Shown: positions 49,519-59,565 of the stretch, in pieces
How positions within the stretch are numbered: position 1 is the first letter of the stretch
Layout of the letters: every line of letters begins with the position of its first letter
Assembly: GCF_039555755.1 (NCBI RefSeq)
Contig: NZ_CP154631.1
Span: 3,658,001-3,722,000 of the forward strand
Source of the DNA: Pseudomonas sediminis
Lineage (GTDB): Bacteria > Pseudomonadota > Gammaproteobacteria > Pseudomonadales > Pseudomonadaceae
DNA length: 64,000 nucleotides
Direction of reading: 5' to 3'
Program-made: the position numbers and the translations under genes
The notes under the pieces: generated by a model
Seen by the model: the letters and a program-made list of their open reading frames with translations, nothing else
What the model was told of the DNA's origin: nothing
Databases searched by the model: none

Positions 49519-49544
49519 GGGCCGGTCCTTGACCGGCCTTTTTG
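49519..49544 (+). terminator. Terminator of the comEA-like gene
   Basis: A GGCCGGTC/GACCGGCC stem with a TT loop followed by five T, 22 nt after the stop. Confidence 0.88.
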
Positions 49545-49627
49545 CTTTTAAGGGGACGCATCTTGTCGGCGCCAGGCCTTGGCTCTCGAGTGCTGCCGGT
49601 GCGCACGGCGCACCCTACGTTGGGTGT

Positions 49628-49990
49628 CCGCAGGCAATAAAAAACCCAGCGGTTAGGCTGGGTTCTCGAATTTGGCTCCGCGACCTGGACTCGACAGCGA
49701 AGCTGAACGCGCTTTAGCGCGGCCCCGAAGGGGTGAGCGCAGCGAATAACCTGGGACGCAGTCCCTGGTGAGAGTCCGCAGGCAATAAAAAACCCAGCGG
49801 TTAGGCTGGGTTCTCGAATTTGGCTCCGCGACCTGGACTCGACAGCGAAGCTGAACGCGCTTTAGCGCGGCCCCGAAGGGGTGAGCGCAGCGAATAACCT
49901 GGGACGCAGTCCCTGGTGAGAGTCCGCAGGCAATAAAAAACCCAGCGGTTAGGCTGGGTTCTCGAATTTGGCTCCGCGACCTGGACTCGA
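49628..49990. repeat. Exact 148-bp tandem repeat of tRNA-Asn 3' end plus terminator
   Basis: Two complete identical units (49628-49775, 49776-49923) and a 67-bp third copy that runs into the intact tRNA-Asn gene. Each 67-bp core holds the tRNA terminator hairpin (AACCCAGC-ggttag-GCTGGGTT) and the last 22 nt of tRNA-Asn. Cores are separated by an identical 81-bp spacer with GCGC-ttta-GCGC, CCCC-gaa-GGGG and ACCTGGGAC-gca-GTCCCTGGT hairpins. Together with flanks this fills the 776 nt between the comEA-like gene and tyrB; no protein gene is seen. Confidence 0.92.
49934..49960 (-). terminator. tRNA-Asn terminator (innermost of three copies)
   Basis: On the minus strand AACCCAGC-ctaacc-GCTGGGTT is followed by a T-run, 8 nt after the tRNA 3' end. 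Identical copies occur 148 and 296 bp further downstream in the tandem repeats. Confidence 0.85.
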
Positions 49991-50044
49991 ACCAGGGACC
50001 CAATGATTAACAGTCATTTGCTCTACCGACTGAGCTATCGCGGA
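49969..50044 (-). tRNA. tRNA-Asn (GTT)
   Basis: Complete 76-nt cloverleaf on the minus strand: acceptor TCCGCGA/TCGCGGA, D-arm AGCTCAGTCGGTAGAGC, anticodon arm ATGACTGTTAATCAT with GTT anticodon, T-arm CTGGTTCGAGTCCAG, encoded CCA. Its 3' 22 nt are duplicated twice downstream. A known integration hot spot type in pseudomonads, but no integrase lies nearby. Confidence 0.97.
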
Positions 50045-50138
50045 ACAACGGCGCGTATGTTACTGATTAAAAAAGAGAAGTCAACACTTCAACGCGATAT
50101 CTCCGTGGTTAGAATTCGGGGTGTTCAGCGATGGTGTC

Positions 50139-50212
50139 GTGGGAGGGGCTTTAGCCGCGATGGCAGTGGCAGATCGCGGCTGAAAAGGAATGTCGCCCAG
50201 TCGTTCCTACAG
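50139..50212. repeat. REP pair, GTGGGAGGGGCTTTAGCCGCGA family
   Basis: GTGGGAGGGGCTTTAGCCGCGA followed by an inverted, more degenerate partner (TCGCGGCTGAAAAGG ... TTCCTACAG). Lies between tRNA-Asn and the tyrB terminator. Confidence 0.7.
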
Positions 50213-50229
50213 TGACTGTTGGCGCATAC

Positions 50230-50259
50230 AAAAACGCCGGCCCATGGGCCGGCGCTTTT
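50230..50259 (-). terminator. Terminator of tyrB
   Basis: A perfect GCGCCGGCCC/GGGCCGGCG(C/T) stem flanked by AAAAA and TTTT, so usable in both directions; 15 nt after the tyrB stop on the minus strand. Confidence 0.88.
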
Positions 50260-50274
50260 GTCTATCGCAGAGGC

Positions 50275-51471
50275 TTACAGCACGGCGTGGATCGCGCGGG
50301 TGACGCTGTCCAGGTTGCCTTTGTTCAGCGCGGCAACGCAGATGCGGCCGGTGCCGACGGCGTAGATGCCGAACTCTTCCTTCAGGCGCTCGACCTGCTC
50401 CACGGTTAGGCCGGAGTAGGAGAACATGCCGCGTTGCTCGGCGACGAAGCCGAAGTCGCGCTTGGCACCCAGGGCTGCCAGTTGTTCGACCATGGCCAGG
50501 CGCATGCTGCGGATGCGGTCGCGCATTTCGCCCAGTTCGGCTTCCCACATGGCGCGCAGCTCGGGGCTGTTGAGCACGCTGGCGACTACAGTGGCGCCGT
50601 GGGTTGGCGGGTTGGAGTAGTTGGTGCGGATCACGCGCTTGAGCTGCGACAGGACGCGAGTCGACTCTTCACGGCTGCTGGTGACCAGCGACAGGGCGCC
50701 GACGCGCTCGCCGTAGAGCGAAAACGACTTGGAGAAGGAGCTGGAGACGAAGAACTCCAGGCCCGACTCGGCGAACAGGCGAACGGCTTCGGCGTCCTGC
50801 TCGATGCCGTCACCGAAGCCCTGGTAAGCGATGTCGAGGAAGGGCACGTGCTCACGCTCGCGCAGCACGTCCAGCACGGCTTTCCAGTCTTCCAGCTGCA
50901 GGTCGACGCCGGTCGGGTTGTGGCAGCAGGCGTGCAGCACGACGATGGAGTGAGCCGGAAGGTTGCGCAGGTCTTCGAGCATGCCGCCACGGTTCACGCC
51001 ATTGCTGAACGGATCATAGTAGCGGTAGTTCTGCACCGGGAAGCCGGCGGATTCGAACAGGGCGCGGTGGTTTTCCCAGCTCGGGTCGCTGATGGCGACG
51101 GTGGCGTCCGGCAGCAGGCGCTTGAGGAAGTCGGCGCCGATCTTCAGGGCGCCAGTACCGCCCAGGGCCTGGGTGGTGATCACGCGGCCGGCTTCGATCA
51201 AGGCTGCGCCCTTGCCGAACAGCAGCTCTTGCACGGCCTTGTCGTAGGCGGCGATGCCTTCGATGGGCAGGTAGCCACGTGGCGCGTGCGCCTCGATACG
51301 CGCTTTTTCGGCTTCTGCGACGGCGCGCAGCAGCGGAATCCGTCCCTCCTCGTTGTAGTAGACGCCCACGCCAAGGTTGACCTTGGTCGCGCGGGTGTCG
51401 GCGTTGAATGCTTCGTTGAGGCCCAGGATGGGATCGCGCGGAGCCATTTCGACGGCAGAGAAGAGACTCAT
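50275..51471 (-). CDS. tyrB: Aromatic/aspartate aminotransferase
   Basis: PLP-dependent class I transaminase of 398 residues, the TyrB/AspC group. Motifs: MSLFSAVEMAPRDPILGLNE start, GVGVYYNEEGRIP, CCHNPTGVDL and the PLP lysine in SSSFSKSFSLYGERVG, plus the C-terminal arginine segment GRICVAALN. It transaminates aromatic amino acids and aspartate with 2-oxoglutarate. The start at 51471 is the family N-terminus; 17 extra codons upstream are not conserved. Divergent from uvrB, as in P. aeruginosa (PA3139/PA3138). Confidence 0.92.
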   Translation of the reverse strand: MSLFSAVEMAPRDPILGLNEAFNADTRATKVNLGVGVYYNEEGRIPLLRAVAEAEKARIEAHAPRGYLPIEGIAAYDKAVQELLFGKGAALIEAGRVITTQALGGTGALKIGADFLKRLLPDATVAISDPSWENHRALFESAGFPVQNYRYYDPFSNGVNRGGMLEDLRNLPAHSIVVLHACCHNPTGVDLQLEDWKAVLDVLREREHVPFLDIAYQGFGDGIEQDAEAVRLFAESGLEFFVSSSFSKSFSLYGERVGALSLVTSSREESTRVLSQLKRVIRTNYSNPPTHGATVVASVLNSPELRAMWEAELGEMRDRIRSMRLAMVEQLAALGAKRDFGFVAEQRGMFSYSGLTVEQVERLKEEFGIYAVGTGRICVAALNKGNLDSVTRAIHAVL

Positions 51472-51715
51472 GATGGATGCGGCAACTCGAGTGAGGGGTG
51501 GGTGGCCAGGCGTCCCCGACAAAAGCGCTAGGGGGCGCGTAAACGGGGCGTTAGTATAACGACCCTGTATCCAGGGGGCGACAGCGCAAAGCCCTGAATT
51601 AAGGCCTTTTGCCAGGTAATTCGACTCTACCTGGAGCTATTGCCGAGTCGCCCCGCAATTCATGGCTTTGACGCCGCCCGACAGGGCGCGTCACAGTCGT
51701 TTGTCGAGGTGCTGC

Positions 51716-53731
51716 ATGTCCGAATTTCAGTTGGTGACCCGCTTCAAACCTGCCGGCGATCAGCCCGAGGCGATCCGGCAGATGGTCGAGGGGCTGGAGG
51801 CCGGTCTGTCGCACCAGACTCTGCTGGGCGTAACCGGCTCGGGCAAGACTTTTTCCATTGCCAACGTGATTGCCCAGGTGCAGCGCCCGACCCTGGTCCT
51901 GGCGCCGAACAAGACCCTGGCCGCGCAGCTCTACGGCGAGTTCAAGGCATTCTTCCCGAACAACGCGGTGGAGTATTTCGTCTCCTACTACGACTACTAC
52001 CAGCCGGAAGCCTATGTGCCGTCGTCGGACACCTTCATCGAGAAGGATGCCTCGATCAACGATCATATCGAGCAGATGCGTTTGTCGGCGACCAAGGCGC
52101 TGATCGAGCGCAAGGACGTGATCGTGGTCTGCACCGTGTCGTCGATCTACGGCCTGGGCAGTCCCGAGGAGTACCTGAAAATGGTGCTGCACCTCGATCG
52201 CGGCGACAAGATGGACCAGCGCGCGCTGTTGCGCCGCCTGGCCGAGCTGCAGTACACCCGCAACGACATGGATTTTGCCCGTGCGACTTTCCGCGTGCGC
52301 GGCGATGTGATCGACGTCTTTCCGGCGGAGTCGGATCTTGAAGCCATCCGTGTCGAGCTGTTCGATGACGAGGTGGAGAGCATCAGCGCCTTCGATCCGC
52401 TGACCGGTGAGGTGATCCAGAAGCTGCCGCGTTTCACCTTCTACCCCAAGAGCCACTACGTCACCCCGCGTGAAACGCTGCTGGAGGCGGTTGAGCACAT
52501 CAAGGTCGAGCTGCAGCAGCGCCTGGAGTACCTGCGCGGGGCGAACAAGCTGGTGGAGGCGCAGCGTCTGGAGCAGCGTACGCGCTTCGATCTGGAGATG
52601 ATTCTCGAACTGGGCTACTGCAACGGCATCGAAAACTACTCACGCTACCTCTCGGGTCGCCCGGCTGGCGCGCCGCCACCCACTCTTTATGACTACCTGC
52701 CTGATGAAGCGCTGCTGGTTATCGATGAGTCCCACGTCTCGGTGCCGCAGGTCGGCGCGATGTACAAGGGCGACCGTTCGCGCAAGGAGACGCTGGTGGA
52801 GTACGGCTTCCGCCTGCCCTCGGCGCTGGATAACCGACCGATGCGTTTCGAGGAGTGGGAGGCGGCCAGCCCGCAGACCATTTTCGTGTCCGCCACGCCG
52901 GGACCTTACGAGGGCGAGCATGCTGGGCGTGTGGTGGAGCAGTTGGTGCGACCGACTGGCTTGGTCGACCCGCAGATCGAGGTGCGCCCGGCGCGCACTC
53001 AGGTCGATGATCTGCTCTCGGAGATCCGTTTGCGCGTGGCGGCGGGCGATCGTGTGCTGGTCACCACGCTGACCAAGCGCATGGCCGAGGACTTGACCGA
53101 TTACCTGGGTGATCACGACGTCAAGGTGCGTTACCTGCACTCGGACATCGATACTGTTGAGCGGGTGGAGATCATTCGTGATCTGCGTCTCGGCGCCTTC
53201 GACGTGCTGGTGGGTATCAACCTGCTGCGCGAGGGTCTGGACATGCCCGAGGTGTCGCTGGTGGCGATCCTCGATGCAGACAAGGAAGGTTTCCTGCGCA
53301 GCGAGCGCTCGCTGATCCAGACCATCGGCCGCGCGGCGCGTAACCTCAACGGTCGAGCGATTCTCTACGCCGACAACATGACCGGCTCGATGCAGCGCGC
53401 CATCGGCGAGACCGAGCGGCGTCGTGCCAAGCAGATCGCCTTCAACGAGGCCAACGGCATCGTGCCCAAGGGCGTGCAGAAAGACGTCAAGGACATTCTC
53501 GAAGGCGCCGTGGTGCCCGGTGCGCGGAGCAACAAGCGCAAGGGCATGGCCAAGGCGGCGGAGGAGAGCGCACGCTACGAGAACGAGCTGCGTTCGCCGA
53601 GCGAGATCACCAAGCGTATTCGTCAGCTGGAAGAGAAGATGTACGCCCTGGCGCGCGACCTGGAGTTCGAGGCCGCCGCGCAGTTACGTGATGAGATTCA
53701 GAAGCTGCGGGATAGGTTGTTGCAGGTTTGA
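51716..53731 (+). CDS. uvrB: UvrABC system protein B
   Basis: Helicase-like damage-verification subunit of nucleotide excision repair, 671 residues. Walker [14 protein letters not shown], beta-hairpin region [24 protein letters not shown]-type VIDESHVS, motif [11 protein letters not shown], and the C-terminal UvrC-binding UVR domain ([24 protein letters not shown]). ATG 51716 with GAGGTG upstream gives [16 protein letters not shown]. Confidence 0.97.
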   Translation: MSEFQLVTRFKPAGDQPEAIRQMVEGLEAGLSHQTLLGVTGSGKTFSIANVIAQVQRPTLVLAPNKTLAAQLYGEFKAFFPNNAVEYFVSYYDYYQPEAYVPSSDTFIEKDASINDHIEQMRLSATKALIERKDVIVVCTVSSIYGLGSPEEYLKMVLHLDRGDKMDQRALLRRLAELQYTRNDMDFARATFRVRGDVIDVFPAESDLEAIRVELFDDEVESISAFDPLTGEVIQKLPRFTFYPKSHYVTPRETLLEAVEHIKVELQQRLEYLRGANKLVEAQRLEQRTRFDLEMILELGYCNGIENYSRYLSGRPAGAPPPTLYDYLPDEALLVIDESHVSVPQVGAMYKGDRSRKETLVEYGFRLPSALDNRPMRFEEWEAASPQTIFVSATPGPYEGEHAGRVVEQLVRPTGLVDPQIEVRPARTQVDDLLSEIRLRVAAGDRVLVTTLTKRMAEDLTDYLGDHDVKVRYLHSDIDTVERVEIIRDLRLGAFDVLVGINLLREGLDMPEVSLVAILDADKEGFLRSERSLIQTIGRAARNLNGRAILYADNMTGSMQRAIGETERRRAKQIAFNEANGIVPKGVQKDVKDILEGAVVPGARSNKRKGMAKAAEESARYENELRSPSEITKRIRQLEEKMYALARDLEFEAAAQLRDEIQKLRDRLLQV

Positions 53732-53759
53732 TGTTGCCGCGTGGCGCGGGGGCGCCGGT

Positions 53760-53834
53760 GTAGGAGCCCCGCCCCGGGGCGGAGCTTTTGGTTTTACGGT
53801 GTTCTCTCGATTCGCCGCGTGGCGCGGCTCCCAC
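53760..53834. repeat. REP pair between uvrB and emrB
   Basis: GTAGGAGCCCCGCCCCGGGGCGGAGC and an inverted ATTCGCCGCGTGGCGCGGCTCCCAC form a REPIN in the gap between the convergent genes uvrB and emrB. Same family as the arrays around the RAYT gene. Confidence 0.82.
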
Positions 53835-53843
53835 ACAGTAGGG

Positions 53844-55397
53844 TCAGTGAGCCGCGCCACCGCCCGCCATGTTCTGCGGCAGCTTTCGTGTCAGCAGGAT
53901 CGCCAGCATGCTCACGCCCAGGGCGATGCCGATGAAGTGGAAGGCGTCGTTGTAGGCCATGATGATCGCTTGTTCATGCACGATCTGGCTGAGCTTGGCC
54001 AGTGCTGCCTGTTCGCTGCCCAATGTCTGTGTCAGCAGGTGCAGGCGTTCCTCGACTTGTGGGTTGGTCGGCACGATGGACTCGCGCAGGTAGTCGAAAT
54101 AGACCTTGGCGCGGGCATCCAGCAGGGTGGCGAGCAGGGCGATGCCGATGGCGCCGCCGAGGTTGCGCAGGATGTTGAACAGGCTGGAGGCCGAGCCGGC
54201 ATCCTGCGGCAGGATATAGGCCGTGGCGATCAGCGACACCGTGACCATCACCAGCGGTTGGCCAAGCGCGCGGACGATCTGGATGTGCTGGAACTGCTCG
54301 CCGGCAAAGTCCGGGTTGAGCACGCCGGAGAAGAAACTCGCCGCGCCGAACAGGGCGAAGCCCAGGGCGCACAGCCATTTCGGCGAGATGATCTTCATCA
54401 GCTTGGGCACCAGCGGGATCAGAAACAGCTGCGGCACGCCCATCCACATGATCACTTCGCCGATCTGCAAGGCGTTGTAGCCCTGGATCTGCGCCAGATA
54501 GAGCGGCAACACATAGATCGAACCGTACAGCCCGACGCCGAGGCCCAGGCTGGAAATGCTGGCCAGGCCGAAGTTGCGTTCGCGCAGCACGCCCAGGTTG
54601 ATCAGTGGATTGGGGCGGGATATCTGCAGGATGACGAACAGGATCAGGCTGACCAGCGCCACGCTGCCCAGGCCGACGATCAGTTGCGATTCCAGCCAGT
54701 CCTTGCGGTGGCCTTCTTCGAGAAATACTTGCAGGCAGCCCAGGCCCATGCCCAGGGTGACGATGCCGGCGTAGTCGGTGGTCTTCAGCAGCTCCCAGTG
54801 TGGCGCCTTCTTTTCCAGGCCGTAGAGCAGGCCGGCAATCATGATCAGGCCGGGCGGCACGTTGATGTAGAAGATGTATTCCCAGCCCCAGTTCTCGGTC
54901 AGCCAGCCGCCCAGTGTCGGGCCGATGGAGGGGGCGAAGGTCGCCGTGATGGCGAACAGGGCCATGCCCTTGGCGCGGTGATGCTCGGGTAGCTTGATCA
55001 GCGTCATGGTGAACGCCAGCGGGATCAGCGCGCCGCCAGTGAACCCTTGCAGCGCGCGGAACACGATCATGCTTTCCAGGCTCCAGGCCAGGGAGCACAG
55101 CAGCGAAGCGATCAGAAAACCCACCGACACCCAGACGGCCAGGCGGCGTGCTGAGAGCAGCTGCACCAGCCAGGCGGTCAGCGGAATCATGATGATCTCG
55201 GCGACCAGGTAGGAGGTGGAGATCCACGAGCCTTCTTCCAGCGTCGCGGATAGCGCGCCCTGAATGTCCTTGAGTGAAGAGTTGGTGATCTGGATATCCA
55301 GCACCGCCATGAAGGCGCCGAGCATGGCGCTCATCACCGCAATCCAGTCGCGGCGGCTGGGCTCCGCCGTGGGGCGGACCAGTGCATCACCCGCCAT
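53844..55397 (-). CDS. emrB: EmrB/QacA-type MFS multidrug exporter
   Basis: DHA2-family (14-helix) major facilitator of 517 residues. N-terminal FMAVLDIQITNSSLKDI and motif C-like GPTLGGWLTENWGWEYIFYINVP are characteristic. With the EmrA-like adaptor encoded just upstream and an outer-membrane channel elsewhere, it should pump drugs across both membranes by proton antiport. Its start overlaps the emrA stop by 11 nt. Confidence 0.92.
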   Translation of the reverse strand: MAGDALVRPTAEPSRRDWIAVMSAMLGAFMAVLDIQITNSSLKDIQGALSATLEEGSWISTSYLVAEIIMIPLTAWLVQLLSARRLAVWVSVGFLIASLLCSLAWSLESMIVFRALQGFTGGALIPLAFTMTLIKLPEHHRAKGMALFAITATFAPSIGPTLGGWLTENWGWEYIFYINVPPGLIMIAGLLYGLEKKAPHWELLKTTDYAGIVTLGMGLGCLQVFLEEGHRKDWLESQLIVGLGSVALVSLILFVILQISRPNPLINLGVLRERNFGLASISSLGLGVGLYGSIYVLPLYLAQIQGYNALQIGEVIMWMGVPQLFLIPLVPKLMKIISPKWLCALGFALFGAASFFSGVLNPDFAGEQFQHIQIVRALGQPLVMVTVSLIATAYILPQDAGSASSLFNILRNLGGAIGIALLATLLDARAKVYFDYLRESIVPTNPQVEERLHLLTQTLGSEQAALAKLSQIVHEQAIIMAYNDAFHFIGIALGVSMLAILLTRKLPQNMAGGGAAH

Positions 55398-56436
55398 GGC
55401 TGTCGTCGCTGCGCAGATCCACGGTCACCTCTACCGACATGCCGGGGCGGATCAGCCCGCGCAACGGGTTGTCAGCGGCGAAGGTCAGCTTGACCGGAAT
55501 GCGCTGCACCACCTTGGTGAAGTTGCCGGTGGCGTTGTCTGGTGGCAGCAGGCTGAACTGCGCGCCGGAAGCCGCGAACAGGCTGTCGATACGGCCTTCG
55601 ATGGGCGTGTCCGGGTAGCTGTCGAACAACAGTTCGGCCTTTTGTCCCGGACGCATGCGGCCGATCTGGGTTTCCTTGAAGTTGGCCTGGATCCAGATGT
55701 CCTGATCCGGCACCAATGACAGCAGGTAAGCCCCGCTTTGCACCACCTGACCTTCACGGGCCGAGCGCTGGCCGACCATGCCGCTGATCGGTGCATGGAT
55801 TTGCGTGCGCGCTAGGTTGAGGTCGGCCTGTTTCAGGTCAGCCTGTGCGGAAAGAATCAGTGCGTCCAGGCGCTTGAGCTCGGCTTCCAGGCTGGCTACC
55901 TGCTGACGCTGCGCCTGCAGATCGGCCTGAGCCTTGGCCACTTGCGAACGGGCCACACGGTTGTCGGCGGCCAGGGTGGTGACCCGCTCTTCGGAGACAT
56001 AGCCCGGCTTGCGCAGGGTCTGGGCGCGGCCGAGGTCGAGCCTGGAGCGATCCAGCGTGGCCTGGCTGGCGGCGACATCGGCCTGGCTGGCGGCGATCAA
56101 GCTGGCCTGCTGGTCGAGTTTGCTCTGCGCCTGGGCGCGCTCGGCCTGGTGGGTTTCCAGGGCTGCGAGGGCGCGCTGGCGAGTCAGGCGGAAATCGGCG
56201 TCTTCCAGCACGGCCAGCAACTGACCGGCTTCCACGTGCTGGTTGTCGCGTACCAACACCTTTTCGATGCGTGCATTCAGCTGGCTCGAGACGCGGGTGA
56301 TCTCGCCCTGTACGTAGGCGTTATCGGTGCTCTCGTGGTAGCGACCCACCATTAGCCACTGGGCGAGCAGGGCGCCAGCGATCAATACCAGTAGAGTTAC
56401 GAAGACGAGAAGACGACGTTGCAGTTTAGCGGGCAT
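55387..56436 (-). CDS. emrA: EmrA-like membrane fusion protein (HlyD family)
   Basis: Periplasmic adaptor of 349 residues. An N-terminal membrane helix (about 9-29) is followed by a lipoyl half-motif (TDNAYVQGEITRVSSQLNAR), a long alpha-hairpin coiled coil (about 75-205; Gln/Ala/Lys-rich), the second lipoyl half (IHAPISGMVGQRSAREG) and a beta-barrel. Divergent from a LysR regulator 107 nt away, which probably controls the emrAB operon. Confidence 0.92.
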   Translation of the reverse strand: MPAKLQRRLLVFVTLLVLIAGALLAQWLMVGRYHESTDNAYVQGEITRVSSQLNARIEKVLVRDNQHVEAGQLLAVLEDADFRLTRQRALAALETHQAERAQAQSKLDQQASLIAASQADVAASQATLDRSRLDLGRAQTLRKPGYVSEERVTTLAADNRVARSQVAKAQADLQAQRQQVASLEAELKRLDALILSAQADLKQADLNLARTQIHAPISGMVGQRSAREGQVVQSGAYLLSLVPDQDIWIQANFKETQIGRMRPGQKAELLFDSYPDTPIEGRIDSLFAASGAQFSLLPPDNATGNFTKVVQRIPVKLTFAADNPLRGLIRPGMSVEVTVDLRSDDSHGG

Positions 56437-56543
56437 GCTTGAGGCTCGGGATGCGGCGGATAAATGTAAGTAAATTTAACAGCGTTCCCTTTTCGCCAGT
56501 AGACTGTCGGCTTGGCATGCTTTGTTGCGTATGAGGAACAATC

Positions 56544-57464
56544 ATGGGGCTGGATGACGCACTGATCTTTACCCGAGTGGTGGAATGCCACAGCTTCACC
56601 CAGGCTGCGACCAGCCTGGGCATGCAGAAATCGACGGTGAGCCGGCGCATCGCGTTGCTCGAAGAGCGCCTTGGTGTGCGTCTGCTAAACCGCACCACGC
56701 GTAAGTTGCGCCTTACCGAGGTGGGGCAGGCTTACTACGAGCGTTGCCGGCAGATCATGCTCGATTTCGCCGAAGCCGAGCAGGCGGTGATGCAGTTGCA
56801 GCGCGAACCCTCCGGATTGTTACGCATCACTTCACCGATCGAATTTGGCCAGTTGTTTCTCGGGCGAGTGCTGGGTGAGTTCATGCGTCAGTACCCGCAG
56901 ATCGACGCGGAGGTGGAGCTGACCTCACGGTCGGTCGATCCGCTGGAGGAGGGCGTGGATATCTCTATCCAGGTCGGCCAGCCGCAGGACTCCACGCTGA
57001 TCGCGCGCAAGCTGTTCGAAAGTGGCCGACGCCTGTGCGCCAGCCCTGCTTACCTCGCAGCGCACGGTACGCCGCGCAGCGTTGCCGAACTGGAGGGGCA
57101 TCGGGCGATTCTCCTGCAGCACGATGCGCCGCGCTATTGGCCGCTGCTAGGCGAGCACCTGCCGTGCCAGCGAGTGATGACCTGCAACAACATCACCTTC
57201 GCCCGTGAGGCGACGCTGGCAGGTGCAGGGATTTGCGGGCTGCCGGTGATGATCAGTGAGGAGGCGGTGCGTAGCGGGCGCTTGATCGAGCTGTTGCCCG
57301 AGGCGCGTCTGCCGGTGGGGGAGGTCTACGCGATCTATCCGTCACGACGCTTCCAGGCGATGAAGGTCAAGACCTTCCTCGACTTCCTCATCGCCAGCTT
57401 GCCCATCACTCGTGGCGGGTTGCTGGAGCCAGGTGCCGCCGGCCTGCTAACATCGCCCGCTTGA
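56544..57464 (+). CDS. LysR family transcriptional regulator
   Basis: 306 residues: N-terminal winged helix (ALIFTRVVECHSFTQAATSLGMQKSTVSRRIALLEERLG) and a C-terminal periplasmic-binding-like effector domain from about residue 90. It belongs to the CrgA/AaeR-like group that often regulates efflux or aromatic stress genes. It is divergent from emrAB, the likely target; the effector is unknown. Ends 33 nt before gltX, so read-through is possible. Confidence 0.9.
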   Translation: MGLDDALIFTRVVECHSFTQAATSLGMQKSTVSRRIALLEERLGVRLLNRTTRKLRLTEVGQAYYERCRQIMLDFAEAEQAVMQLQREPSGLLRITSPIEFGQLFLGRVLGEFMRQYPQIDAEVELTSRSVDPLEEGVDISIQVGQPQDSTLIARKLFESGRRLCASPAYLAAHGTPRSVAELEGHRAILLQHDAPRYWPLLGEHLPCQRVMTCNNITFAREATLAGAGICGLPVMISEEAVRSGRLIELLPEARLPVGEVYAIYPSRRFQAMKVKTFLDFLIASLPITRGGLLEPGAAGLLTSPA

Positions 57465-57497
57465 TTCAACCCTCGTGTCTTCCTTCCGAGAGCATTC

Positions 57498-58979
57498 ATG
57501 ACCACCGTCCGTACCCGTATCGCGCCATCGCCAACTGGCGACCCCCATGTCGGCACCGCCTATATCGCGCTGTTCAACCTGTGCTTCGCTCGTCAGCACG
57601 GTGGCCAGTTCATTCTGCGCATCGAGGACACCGACCAGGTTCGTTCCACGCGTGAGTCCGAGCAGCAGATTTTCGACGCGCTGCGCTGGTTGGGTATCGA
57701 ATGGGACGAAGGCCCGGACGTTGGCGGCCCGCACGGCCCTTATCGGCAGAGCGAGCGTGGCGAGATCTACAAGAAGTACTCCGATGAGCTGGTTGGCAAA
57801 GGCCATGCCTTCCCGTGCTTCTGCTCCGCCGAGCGCCTCGATGAAGTGCGCGCGCAGCAGATGGCCAACAAGGAAACCCCGCGTTACGACGGCTACTGCA
57901 TGCACCTGGAACCGGCCGAGGCGCAGCGTCGCATCGCCGCGGGCGAATCGCACGTGGTGCGCATGAAGGTGCCCAGCGAGGGCACTTGCGTGGTGCCGGA
58001 CATGCTGCGTGGCAATGTCGAGATCCCATGGGATCGCATGGACATGCAGGTGCTGATGAAGGCCGATGGCCTGCCGACCTACTTCCTGGCCAACGTGGTC
58101 GACGATCATCTGATGGGCATCACCCACGTGCTGCGTGGCGAGGAATGGCTGCCGTCCGCGCCCAAGCTGATCAAGCTGTACGAATACTTCGGTTGGGAAC
58201 AGCCGGCGCTGTGCTACATGCCGCTGCTGCGCAATCCGGACAAGAGCAAGCTGTCCAAGCGCAAGAACCCCACCAGCATCACCTTCTACGAGCGCATGGG
58301 CTACCTGCCGCAGGCCATGCTCAACTACCTCGGTCGCATGGGCTGGTCGATGCCGGACGAGCGCGAGAAGTTCTCCCTGGCCGAGATGATCGAGCACTTC
58401 GACATCAACCGCGTGTCGCTGGGTGGGCCGATCTTCGATCTGGAGAAACTGTCCTGGCTCAACGGCCAGTGGCTGCGTGAACTGCCGGTGGAAACCTTCG
58501 CCGCCGAAGTGCAGAAGTGGGCCCTCAACCCCGAGTACCTGATGAAGATCGCGCCGCACGTGCAGGGCAGGGTGGAGACCTTCAGTCAGATCGCGCCGCT
58601 GGCCGGTTTCTTCTTCTCCGGCGGTCTGAACCTGGATGACAAGCTGTTCGAGCACAAGAAGCTATCGCCTGATCAGGTACGTCAGTTGATGCAACTGATC
58701 CTGTGGAAGCTCGAGTCGCTGCGCCAGTGGGAAAAGGATCGCATCACCGGCTGCATTCAGGCTGTGGTCGAGCACCTGGAGCTGAAGCTGCGTGACGCCA
58801 TGCCGCTGATGTTCGCGGCGATCACCGGTCAGGCCAGCTCGGTATCGGTGCTCGATGCCATGGAAATCCTCGGCCCGGACCTGACTCGCTTCCGTCTGCG
58901 CCAGGCACTGGAGCTGCTCGGCGGCACCTCGAAGAAAGAGGCCAAGGAGTGGGAGAAACTGCTGGCGAGCATTGGCTAA
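57498..58979 (+). CDS. gltX: Glutamyl-tRNA synthetase
   Basis: Class I synthetase of 493 residues charging tRNA-Glu. HIGH motif [18 protein letters not shown]-type [13 protein letters not shown], and the anticodon-binding helical C-terminus. It lies 201 nt upstream of three tRNA-Glu genes, its own substrate, a conserved pseudomonad arrangement. ATG 57498 preceded by GAGAGCATTC. Confidence 0.97.
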   Translation: MTTVRTRIAPSPTGDPHVGTAYIALFNLCFARQHGGQFILRIEDTDQVRSTRESEQQIFDALRWLGIEWDEGPDVGGPHGPYRQSERGEIYKKYSDELVGKGHAFPCFCSAERLDEVRAQQMANKETPRYDGYCMHLEPAEAQRRIAAGESHVVRMKVPSEGTCVVPDMLRGNVEIPWDRMDMQVLMKADGLPTYFLANVVDDHLMGITHVLRGEEWLPSAPKLIKLYEYFGWEQPALCYMPLLRNPDKSKLSKRKNPTSITFYERMGYLPQAMLNYLGRMGWSMPDEREKFSLAEMIEHFDINRVSLGGPIFDLEKLSWLNGQWLRELPVETFAAEVQKWALNPEYLMKIAPHVQGRVETFSQIAPLAGFFFSGGLNLDDKLFEHKKLSPDQVRQLMQLILWKLESLRQWEKDRITGCIQAVVEHLELKLRDAMPLMFAAITGQASSVSVLDAMEILGPDLTRFRLRQALELLGGTSKKEAKEWEKLLASIG

Positions 58980-58995
58980 GTTGAGACGTGCAACT

Positions 58996-59052
58996 GTGGG
59001 AGGGGCTTTAGCCACGATGATTTGATTTTGTCGCCGCTGAAGCGCCTCCCAC
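58996..59052. repeat. REP hairpin after gltX
   Basis: GTGGGAGGGGCTTTAGCCACGA and an inverted TCGCCGCTGAAGCGCCTCCCAC form one long hairpin 17 nt after the gltX stop; second REP family (see 20411). No other terminator is visible for gltX. Confidence 0.8.
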
Positions 59053-59133
59053 GGTTACGGCTAACTTTCCACGAGTGAGGCTCTAAGTAATTGTTCTATT
59101 GGCAAAAACTTTGGGCTGGCCGGAAAAATGTTG

Positions 59134-59162
59134 TTGACAGCCAATCGGGGCGCTCTTAACAT
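59134..59162 (+). promoter_or_regulatory. Sigma-70 promoter of the Ala/Glu tRNA operon
   Basis: A consensus -35 TTGACA (59134-59139), exactly 17 bp, then -10 TAACAT (59157-59162), followed by a GC-rich discriminator (GCGCCCCG). This is the signature of stable-RNA promoters under stringent control. It lies 18 nt before the first tRNA-Ala. Confidence 0.8.
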
Positions 59163-59180
59163 GCGCCCCGTCCTCGAGAT

Positions 59181-59256
<76 letters not shown>

Positions 59257-59316
59257 ATCTCGACTCCTTCGGGAGTGCCAGAATCGATGTGAGTCGGTTC
59301 GCGATTAGGGTCTTGC

Positions 59317-59392
59317 GTCCCCTTCGTCTAGTGGCCTAGGACACCGCCCTTTCACGGCGGTAACAGGGGTTCGAGTCCCCTAGGGGACGCCA
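59317..59392 (+). tRNA. tRNA-Glu (TTC), copy 1
   Basis: 76-nt cloverleaf starting GTCCCCTTCGTCTAGTGG with anticodon TTC in CCCTTTCACGG, T-arm GGGGTTCGAGTCCCC and encoded CCA. Substrate of the GltX encoded just upstream. Confidence 0.97.
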
Positions 59393-59441
59393 CTTATTCC
59401 AGCAGCAGCGTTTAGGCGTTGCAGCCAGACCGCAAGGTTTC

Positions 59442-59517
<76 letters not shown>

Positions 59518-59565
59518 AACACTGACAAGGCCAGCTTAGTGCTGGCCTTGTTCTTCGAAGGTTTC

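Noticed and set aside
49653..50003. Open frame of 116 codons on the minus strand over the tRNA-Asn repeats
   Set aside because: It only translates the 148-bp tandem repeat and the tRNA itself; the internal repetition of the peptide mirrors the DNA repeat.
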